Assembly: GCA_023411035.1 (NCBI GenBank)
Contig: JAEYPE010000033.1
Coordinates: 1 to 14,651 of the forward strand
Source of the DNA: Pseudomonadota bacterium
Lineage (GTDB): Bacteria > Pseudomonadota > Alphaproteobacteria > Azospirillales > Azospirillaceae
Direction: 5' to 3'
DNA length: 14,651 nucleotides
Shown here: piece by piece, positions 6,310 to 13,297 of the stretch
Numbering within the stretch: the first letter of the stretch is position 1
Layout of the letters: every line of letters begins with the position of its first letter
Notes under the pieces: generated by a model
The model's input: only the letters and a program-made list of their open reading frames with translations
What the model was told of the DNA's origin: nothing
Databases searched by the model: none
Made by a program: the position numbers and the translations under genes

Positions 6310-9300
6310 TTGCCGGATGTTACAAATATCAGTCTTACCAACGGTTTCGGATGCGGGGCGGCGATGGCGGACCTCACCCTCGGCTTCGGCTTGGCGTTCC
6401 ACGAGCTTTACGGGCAGGACGGGCTGGCCCGGCTCGACCGCGCCTTTCTTACCCAGCTCTCCGACACCGATCCGCCGCTCGCCAACCGGCTGCTGTCCGC
6501 CCGCGCCCAGCCCGACACCCTGGACGCCAAGGCGGAAAGCGAGCTTCTGATCGCGCTCGCCCCCCATCTGGAGGACTTTATCGGCGATCTGTTCGGCATC
6601 CGCGCCGCTCTGGACGAACTGCGCGCCCGCCATACGGAACTGGCGCCGCTCTACACCGCCAAGCGTCTGTTCGTGCAGCGCCGCGCCGCCAAGGCGGTGA
6701 AGCCGGAGGATGTCGCGGCGCTCGATGGGGCGGAACTGGCCGCGCGTCTGGAGGACTGGCTGGGCGACCCGCTGACCGAGGCCGGCTTCGCCCGGCAGGT
6801 GCTGTCCTGGATGGAGGACGAAGCTGCCCACGCCGAACAGTTGGACAGCGCCGCCCGATACGCCGCCTGGGCTGTCTTCAGCGAGGCCGGGCGCGCCCGG
6901 CACGGCGGCGGCGTGCTGTTCCAGGTGCCGCACCGGACCGACCCGGAGCATCTCGTTCCCGTGGAGACGGTGGAACGGCACGGCGTCACCATGATGCGCC
7001 TGCCCGACGGGGTGCTGCGCGAGCGGCGGGGCTTCCACCTGACCGACCCCGGCACCGATCTGGCCGGCGCGCTGGATGAGGCCAACTACTGCATCTGGTG
7101 CCACAACCAGGGCAAGGACAGTTGTTCCAAGGGCTTGCGCGACCGCAAGAGCGGAGCGTTCCAGAAAAGCGCCTTCGGCGTCACGCTGGCCGGCTGTCCG
7201 CTGGAGGAAAAGATTTCCGAGATGCACGCGCTGAAGGCGGAGGGCGTGCCCATCGGAGCGCTGGCCATGGTGGTGGTGGACAACCCCATGTGCGCGGCCA
7301 CCGGCCACCGCATCTGCAACGACTGCATGAAGGCCTGCATCTACCAGAAGCAGGAGCCCGTGGACATCCCGCAGGCGGAAACCCGCACGCTGAAGGACGT
7401 GCTGGAACTGCCCTGGGGCTTCGAGATCTACAGCCTGCTGACGCGCTGGAACCCGCTGGACCTGCGCCGGCCGCTGATGATGCCGAACAGCGGCTACAAG
7501 GTGCTGGTGGCCGGGCTGGGGCCGGCGGGCTTCACGCTGGCGCACCACCTGATGAACGACGGCCATACTGTGGTCGGCATCGACGGGCTGAAGATCGAAC
7601 CGCTGCCCGCCGACCTCTCCGGCGTTCTGCCCAGCGGCAGGCGGGTGCCCTTCCGGCCCATCCGCGACGTGCGCGATCTCTACGACCGGCTGGACGAGCG
7701 CGTCATGGCCGGCTTCGGCGGGGTGGCCGAATACGGCATCACCGTGCGCTGGAACAAGAATTTCCTGAAGGTGATCCGGCTGCTGCTGGAACGCCGGTCG
7801 CGCATGACGATCATCGGCGGGGTGCGCTTCGGCGGCACGATGACCATCGACGGAGCGTTGGACCTCGGCTTCGACCACATCGCGCTGTGCATGGGGGCGG
7901 GCAAGCCGACCGTCGTGCCGATGGCGAACGGTCTGGCGCGCGGGGTGCGGCAGGCGTCGGACTTCCTGATGGCCCTGCAACTGACCGGGGCGGCCAAGGC
8001 GGACAGCATCGCCAACCTTCAAGTCCGGCTGCCCATCGTGGTGATCGGCGGCGGTCTGACCGCCATCGACACGGCGACGGAGGCGCTGGCCTACTACCCC
8101 GTCCAGGTCGAGAAGTTCCTGTCCCGCTACGAGATCCTGGCCGCCGAGCGGGGGGCGGCGGCGGTGCGCGCCCGCTGGACGCCCGACGAGGCCGCCCTCG
8201 CCGACGAGTTCCTGGCCCACGCCCGCGCCATCCGGGCGGAGCGTCTCGAAGCCGGGGAGGAGGGGCGGGAGCCGCGCGTCGCGGCGCTGCTCCAGTCCTG
8301 GGGCGGCTCGACCATCGCCTACCGGCGGCGGCTGATCGACAGCCCCAGCTACACCCTGAACCACGAGGAGGTGGCGCATGGGCTGGCCGAGGGCATCCGC
8401 TTCCTGGAATGCGCCGCTCCGCGGGGGGTGGAGATCGACGACTCGGGCGCGGCGCAGGCGATCCGTCTGGCGGTCAGCCCGGTCGGGCCGGATGGTGTGG
8501 TGGCGCCCGCCGCGGAGGAGGTGCGAATCCCCGCCCGCACCATCCTGGTCGCCGCCGGCACCCAGCCGAACACCGTTCTGGCCCGCGAGGAGCCGGAGTG
8601 GGTGGAACTGGACGGGCGCTGCTTCCGCGCCATCGACGAGGACGGCCAGCCGGTGACCCCGGAACGGCTGAGCAAGCCCGCGCAGGCCCATGTGCTGATG
8701 GCGCGCGGGCCGGACGGGCGGTTCCTCAGCTTCTTCGGCGACCTGCACCCCTCCTTCTCCGGCAATGTGGTGAAGGCGATGGGCGGGGCAAAGCGCGGCT
8801 ATCCGGTGGTCAGCCGCGCGTTGGCCCGCCGCGCGCCCACCGCCGTGACGCCGGACGCGCTGGTGCGGCGCCTGAACGCCGATCTGCGCCCCCTGGTGCA
8901 CAGCGTCACCCGCCTGACCCCGACCATCGTGGAGGTGGTGGTGAAGGCCCCCGCCGCGGCGCGCCGTTTCGAACCCGGACAGTTCTACCGGCTTCAGAAT
9001 TTCGAAACGCTGGCGCAACGGATTGGCAAGACCACGCTGGCGATGGAAGGGGTGGCCCTGACCGGCGCCTGGGTGGACAAGGGGGCCGGGCTGCTCTCCA
9101 TGATCGTGCTGGAGATGGGCGGCTCGTCCGACCTCTGCGCCCTGCTGAAGCCGGGCGACCCGGTGGTGGTGATGGGGCCGACCGGCGCCCCGACCGAGAT
9201 TCCGGAGGGCGAGACGGTGGCGCTGGTCGGCGGCGGGCTGGGCAACGCGGTGCTCTTTTCCATCGGGCAAGCCTGCCGGGCGCGCGGCTGCACGGTCGTC

Positions 9301-9858
9301 TATTTCGCCGGCTACAAGCGGATGGAGGATCGTTACAAGACCGAACAGATCGAGGCCGCCGCCGACCGCGTCGTCTGGTGCTGCGACGAGGCGCCGGGCT
9401 TCACCCCTTCGCGCCCCGGCGACCTGACCTTTGTCGGCAACATCGTGGAGGCCATGCGCGCCTATGCGGCGGGCGAACTGGGGCCGGTGGACATTCCGCT
9501 GGAGACGGTGGACCGGATCGTCGCCATCGGCTCCGACCGGATGATGGCGGCGGTGGGCGCGGCCCGGCACGGCGTGCTGAAACCCTGGCTGAAGCCGGGC
9601 CACGCGGGCATCGGCTCCATCAACTCCCCCATGCAATGCATGATGAAGGAAATCTGCGCCCAGTGCCTGCAACGGCACATCGATCCGGTGACGGGGCAGG
9701 AGACGGTGGTATTTTCCTGCTTCAACCAGGACCAGAGCCTGGACCGGGTGGATTTCGCCAGCCTGAACCAGCGGCTTCGCCAGAACGCCGTCCAGGAAAA
9801 GCTGACCGCCCAATGGATCGACCGCGGCCTGCGGCTGACCGGCCAGCGGAAAGGGTGA
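6310..9858 (+). CDS. Large flavin/iron-sulfur pyridine-nucleotide oxidoreductase: NfnB(GltD)-like plus NfnA(PyrK)-like fusion
   Basis: This 1182-residue predicted cytosolic protein has three parts. Residues 1 to about 255 are a mostly helical region I do not recognise. Residues about 256-830 resemble the glutamate synthase small subunit GltD and the NfnB subunit. They carry eight cysteines (261, 264, 272, 296, 328, 336, 339, 343), enough for two [4Fe-4S] clusters, then an FAD Rossmann motif GLGPAG (402-407), an NAD(P) motif GGGLTAID (580-587) and AGTQPN (749-754). Residues about 855-1140 resemble the dihydroorotate dehydrogenase electron-transfer subunit PyrK and NfnA: flavin motif PGQFYR (889-894), nucleotide motif GGGLGNAV (974-981), and C1110-x5-C1116-x2-C1119-x17-C1137, probably a [2Fe-2S] site. 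It should pass electrons between NAD(P)H and a low-potential carrier; bifurcation is possible but unproven. TTG 6310 has AAGG six bases upstream; ATG 6364 is an alternative that loses only 18 residues. Confidence 0.9.
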   Translation: MPDVTNISLTNGFGCGAAMADLTLGFGLAFHELYGQDGLARLDRAFLTQLSDTDPPLANRLLSARAQPDTLDAKAESELLIALAPHLEDFIGDLFGIRAALDELRARHTELAPLYTAKRLFVQRRAAKAVKPEDVAALDGAELAARLEDWLGDPLTEAGFARQVLSWMEDEAAHAEQLDSAARYAAWAVFSEAGRARHGGGVLFQVPHRTDPEHLVPVETVERHGVTMMRLPDGVLRERRGFHLTDPGTDLAGALDEANYCIWCHNQGKDSCSKGLRDRKSGAFQKSAFGVTLAGCPLEEKISEMHALKAEGVPIGALAMVVVDNPMCAATGHRICNDCMKACIYQKQEPVDIPQAETRTLKDVLELPWGFEIYSLLTRWNPLDLRRPLMMPNSGYKVLVAGLGPAGFTLAHHLMNDGHTVVGIDGLKIEPLPADLSGVLPSGRRVPFRPIRDVRDLYDRLDERVMAGFGGVAEYGITVRWNKNFLKVIRLLLERRSRMTIIGGVRFGGTMTIDGALDLGFDHIALCMGAGKPTVVPMANGLARGVRQASDFLMALQLTGAAKADSIANLQVRLPIVVIGGGLTAIDTATEALAYYPVQVEKFLSRYEILAAERGAAAVRARWTPDEAALADEFLAHARAIRAERLEAGEEGREPRVAALLQSWGGSTIAYRRRLIDSPSYTLNHEEVAHGLAEGIRFLECAAPRGVEIDDSGAAQAIRLAVSPVGPDGVVAPAAEEVRIPARTILVAAGTQPNTVLAREEPEWVELDGRCFRAIDEDGQPVTPERLSKPAQAHVLMARGPDGRFLSFFGDLHPSFSGNVVKAMGGAKRGYPVVSRALARRAPTAVTPDALVRRLNADLRPLVHSVTRLTPTIVEVVVKAPAAARRFEPGQFYRLQNFETLAQRIGKTTLAMEGVALTGAWVDKGAGLLSMIVLEMGGSSDLCALLKPGDPVVVMGPTGAPTEIPEGETVALVGGGLGNAVLFSIGQACRARGCTVVYFAGYKRMEDRYKTEQIEAAADRVVWCCDEAPGFTPSRPGDLTFVGNIVEAMRAYAAGELGPVDIPLETVDRIVAIGSDRMMAAVGAARHGVLKPWLKPGHAGIGSINSPMQCMMKEICAQCLQRHIDPVTGQETVVFSCFNQDQSLDRVDFASLNQRLRQNAVQEKLTAQWIDRGLRLTGQRKG

Positions 9859-9872
9859 AGGGGGCAGAGTGT

Positions 9873-9905
9873 TTCCCTCTCCCGCCTTTCGAGCGGGAGA
9901 GGGAA
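9873..9905. terminator. Perfect 13-bp hairpin between the convergent oxidoreductase and lysozyme genes
   Basis: TTCCCTCTCCCGC (9873-9885) pairs without mismatch with GCGGGAGAGGGAA (9893-9905) around a 7-base loop. It lies 14 bp after one stop codon and 11 bp before the other, so it can act on both strands. The sequence type, CCCTCTCCC...GGGAGAGGG, is a commonly repeated intergenic palindrome in high-GC proteobacteria. It may therefore be one copy of a dispersed family as well as a terminator. U-tracts are poor on both sides. Confidence 0.7.
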
Positions 9906-9916
9906 GGTTTCCCCGG

Positions 9917-10408
9917 TCAGGCCCCGGCGGCGGTGCTGACCTCGGCCTGGGGCATCGGCTCGGCGGAGCCTTCGAACAGCTCGGACTCGGCTGCGCGGCG
10001 CTTCACCAGGCCCGGAAGCTGCGTCTTGACGCCGTTGACCGTGGCGTAGACCCAGCGGCCGAACTGGCCGGCGGCCCCCTCGTAGTCGCTCTGGTTCAGC
10101 AGGCGCAGCAGGGTCGAGGACTGGAGGCTGCCGGCCCCGAGGTTGAACACGAAGGAGGCGAGCGCGCCGCGCTGATCGGGGGTCAGCGGCACTTTCACCA
10201 CCTTGTCCACCTGCGCGGCGGCGGCGGTCAGGTCCGCCTTCAGGAAATCGTCGGCCTGGGCGGCGGTGATGGTCTGGCCCATCTTGACCCCGGCGGTGTG
10301 GCCGTAGCCGATGGTCGGCACCCCCGCCGGGCACAGATAGGCGTTCAGGTACAGCCCCTCGAAATGCTTCACGAGGTTGACCGCTTGTTCGCAAACCGGC
10401 GTCGTCAT
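9917..10408 (-). CDS. Phage-type lysozyme (glycoside hydrolase family 24, endolysin-like)
   Basis: This 163-residue protein has the GH24 catalytic pattern E17-x8-C26-x5-T32, in His-Phe-Glu-Gly ... Leu-Cys-Pro-Ala-Gly-Val-Pro-Thr-Ile-Gly-Tyr-Gly-His-Thr. The E-8-C-5-T spacing is the known variant of the T4 lysozyme E-D-T triad, as in the phage P21 endolysin. It should cleave the N-acetylmuramic acid/N-acetylglucosamine bond of peptidoglycan. The N-terminus has no signal peptide and no signal-anchor segment, so a holin or another export route would be needed, or it acts after lysis. The C-terminal 20 residues are a low-complexity Ala/Glu/Pro tail. ATG 10408 is preceded by GGGGGA nine bases upstream. 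No phage structural, holin or spanin gene is nearby. It could be a domesticated endolysin or a leftover of a prophage. Confidence 0.92.
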   Translation of the reverse strand: MTTPVCEQAVNLVKHFEGLYLNAYLCPAGVPTIGYGHTAGVKMGQTITAAQADDFLKADLTAAAAQVDKVVKVPLTPDQRGALASFVFNLGAGSLQSSTLLRLLNQSDYEGAAGQFGRWVYATVNGVKTQLPGLVKRRAAESELFEGSAEPMPQAEVSTAAGA

Positions 10409-10541
10409 GATCGTCGTTCCCCCAGCTATCCGTTGGCGCGCATCGGCACGGTCGGTTCGTGCCGGAGGAAGGTTAGATCAAGCAATAAAATCCTAAAAGT
10501 AGTTTTTCTTCACAAGTGCTCGCATGAGCGCGAGGGTGGCG
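10409..10541 (-). promoter_or_regulatory. Intergenic region upstream of the lysozyme gene, with an AT-rich block and a 7-bp inverted repeat
   Basis: This lies between usg and the lysozyme gene, both on the minus strand. An AT-rich block (about 10474-10511) is the likely place for a lysozyme promoter; on the minus strand TTGTGA could be a -35, but no good -10 stands out at the right spacing. Between it and the gene, CGGCACG (10444-10450) and CGTGCCG (10458-10464) form a perfect inverted repeat with a 7-base spacer. This is either an operator or a hairpin in the 5' leader. A weak 5-bp hairpin CTCGC/GCGAG (10519-10534) follows the usg stop. Confidence 0.4.
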
Positions 10542-10805
10542 TCAGTTCCAGCGGAATTCCGCGGCCACCGCGCGGGCCTCCCCCGGCGTGATGAGGCGGT
10601 TGGTCGCCAGCTTCACCGAATGCAGCTTGCCGTCCAGGTTGGCCTGCCAGAAATCCAGGAACCGGCGCAGCTCCGGATAGGCGGGGGCGATGTCCAAATC
10701 CTGCCAGAGATAGCTCTGCAACAGGTGGGGATGGTCGGGCATGTGGTACAGAATCTCCGCCGTGGTCAGGCGGTAATCGCGAAGCTGAAGTCCCAGACTG
10801 GCCAT
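10542..10805 (-). CDS. usg: Usg family small protein
   Basis: This 87-residue protein is recognisable as the Usg family, named from the open reading frame next to the Caulobacter trp genes. Characteristic stretches are Tyr-Arg-Leu-Thr-Thr-Ala-Glu-Ile-Leu-Tyr (11-20), Pro-Asp-His-Pro-x-Leu-Leu-Gln (23-30), Trp-Gln-Asp (34-36), and Pro-Glu-Leu-Arg-x-Phe-Leu-Asp-Phe-Trp (44-53) followed by Leu-His-Ser-Val. The biochemical function is unknown. I chose ATG 10805 because GGAGG lies six bases upstream and the family motif starts at once. The open frame extends to an ATG at 10865, but that start has no ribosome-binding site and adds unrelated residues. No trp gene is in the window. It is a small soluble protein with no membrane segment, divergent from groES. 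Confidence 0.88.
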   Translation of the reverse strand: MASLGLQLRDYRLTTAEILYHMPDHPHLLQSYLWQDLDIAPAYPELRRFLDFWQANLDGKLHSVKLATNRLITPGEARAVAAEFRWN

Positions 10806-10898
10806 GCGCTGCCTCCATTTCGGTGGAACCGGTGGCGTCCTTCCGCTGAATTTTCGGGAGTCCATGACGAAAGTGTGCCTCCGCCTGGCGTGCCGGGC

Positions 10899-10914
10899 AA
10901 CAAAAATTTTTGTT
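10899..10914. repeat. 16-bp perfect palindrome (AACAAAAATTTTTGTT) in the usg/groES divergent region
   Basis: The sequence is identical on both strands over 16 bases and forms the AT-richest spot in the window. It lies about 95 bp upstream of the usg start and about 120 bp upstream of the CIRCE element. Its role is unknown. It could be an operator, a bent-DNA or UP-like element, or part of the usg promoter, where CTAATACATTG on the minus strand is a nearby AT-rich -10-like stretch. Confidence 0.7.
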
Positions 10915-10985
10915 TATTTTCAATGTATTAGCAGCAAAACGGAGTGGCTGCTGCCAGGAATCGCACAAATAGTCCCAACGACCCT

Positions 10986-11012
10986 CTTGAATCGAAACGA
11001 CACCTCGATTAG
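10986..11012 (+). promoter_or_regulatory. Candidate heat-shock (RpoH-type) promoter of groESL
   Basis: CTTGAA at 10986-10991 matches the sigma-32 -35 core, preceded by ACCCT. A weaker -10-like CCTCGATTAG lies at 11003-11012. The position fits: the CIRCE operator begins about five bases further on, where the transcript would start. The -10 match is poor, so a vegetative reading (TTGAAT, 17-base spacer, TAGCTG) is equally possible. The RpoH assignment rests mostly on the gene it serves. Confidence 0.4.
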
Positions 11013-11016
11013 CTGT

Positions 11017-11043
11017 CTGGCACTCGCCGGGGGAGAGTGCTAA
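11017..11043 (+). promoter_or_regulatory. CIRCE operator (HrcA-binding inverted repeat) of groESL
   Basis: CTGGCACTC-N9-GAGTGCTAA matches the CIRCE consensus TTAGCACTC-N9-GAGTGCTAA, with the right arm perfect, the left arm 7 of 9, and the exact 9-base spacer. It lies 59 bp before the groES start. CIRCE is bound by the repressor HrcA, which is released on heat shock. The hrcA gene is not in the window. Confidence 0.93.
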
Positions 11044-11102
11044 CAGCCCCGACCCCGGTGCCATTCCCTTCACCAATAAGCCTTGATCCAGGAGGCCTCC
11101 CC

Positions 11103-11393
11103 ATGAAGTTCCGTCCGCTGCACGACCGCGTCGTCGTCAAGCGTCTGGAGTCCGACACCAAGACCAAGGGCGGGATCATCATCCCCGACACCGCGAAGGA
11201 AAAGCCCCAGGAGGGCCAGGTGATCGCGGTGGGTCCGGGCGCCCGTGACGAGAGCGGCAAGGTCGTTGCGCTCGACGTGAAGGCCGGCGACCGCATCCTG
11301 TTCGGCAAGTGGTCGGGCACCGAGGTGAAGATCGAGGGCGAGGATTTCCTCATCATGAAGGAATCCGACATCATGGGCGTCATCGAGGCCTGA
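11103..11393 (+). CDS. groES: Co-chaperonin GroES (Hsp10)
   Basis: This 96-residue GroES forms the heptameric lid on the GroEL folding chamber in the cytoplasm. It has the standard start Met-Lys-Phe-Arg-Pro-Leu-His-Asp-Arg-Val. The mobile loop that binds GroEL covers about residues 17-35, with Lys-Gly-Gly-Ile-Ile-Ile-Pro. The Asp-Arg-Ile-Leu-Phe-Gly and Ile-Met-Lys-Glu-Ser-Asp-Ile stretches are also typical. ATG 11103 has AGGAGG seven bases upstream. The frame is open further upstream to 11037, but that would run into CIRCE. It is the first gene of the groESL operon, 51 bp before groEL. Confidence 0.98.
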   Translation: MKFRPLHDRVVVKRLESDTKTKGGIIIPDTAKEKPQEGQVIAVGPGARDESGKVVALDVKAGDRILFGKWSGTEVKIEGEDFLIMKESDIMGVIEA

Positions 11394-11444
11394 GCCTCCG
11401 CCCGCGCTGAGCGATCCACCCCCCGAATTTCAAGGAAGTGAGCA

Positions 11445-13088
<1,644 letters not shown>

Positions 13089-13128
13089 TAGCCCGCGTCG
13101 AAAAGCCCACGTCATCCACGACGTTTGC

Positions 13129-13165
13129 GGAAAGGGCGGTCCTTCGGGGCCGCCCTTTTCCGTTT
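13129..13165 (+). terminator. Intrinsic terminator of groESL with UUCG tetraloop
   Basis: GGGCGGTCC (13134-13142) pairs with GGGCCGCCC (13147-13155), with one G-U, around a TTCG loop. The stem is extended by GGAAA against TTTTCC and followed by CCGTTT. C(UUCG)G-type tetraloops are unusually stable and common in terminators. Confidence 0.9.
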
Positions 13166-13208
13166 GGGCATCACTCTGACGGACAGGGCGCCGCTGGAGG
13201 CGGTTTGA

Positions 13209-13236
13209 TTTGGAACACTTCCAAACTGAGGCCGTT
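13209..13236 (+). promoter_or_regulatory. General-stress (EcfG-type sigma) promoter of the catalase gene, overlapping a 7-bp inverted repeat
   Basis: GGAAC (13212-13216), a 16-base spacer and CGTT (13233-13236) exactly match the alphaproteobacterial EcfG consensus GGAAC-N16/17-CGTT. The -10 box is about 61 bp before the catalase ATG. The -35 lies inside a perfect inverted repeat TTTGGAA-CAC-TTCCAAA (13209-13225), which could be an operator for a second regulator. I found no other GGAAC-N16/17-CGTT in the intergenic regions I scanned. Confidence 0.75.
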
Positions 13237-13297
13237 GACGAGGAACCGGACGTCTAAGGGGGCGCGCCGGCATGGCCTGCTGTTCAGGGAGAATGCG

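Noticed and set aside
6226..9813. 1195-codon minus-strand open frame antisense to the large oxidoreductase
   Set aside because: Its length is striking, but it mirrors the codon pattern of the sense gene, has no domain motif and is dominated by His/Gln/Arg/Gly. The sense strand has clear cofactor motifs.
7098..10049. 983-codon plus-strand open frame overlapping the oxidoreductase and running into the lysozyme region
   Set aside because: It is an alternate frame of the same DNA, Arg/Gly/Pro-rich, and crosses a hairpin and a convergent gene. No motif or ribosome-binding site supports it.
10806..10865. Upstream extension of usg to an ATG at 10865
   Set aside because: ATG 10805 has GGAGG at ideal spacing and begins directly at the family motif; the extension has neither.
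11037..11102. 22-codon N-terminal extension of groES
   Set aside because: It would begin inside CIRCE and does not fit the GroES N-terminus; AGGAGG marks ATG 11103.
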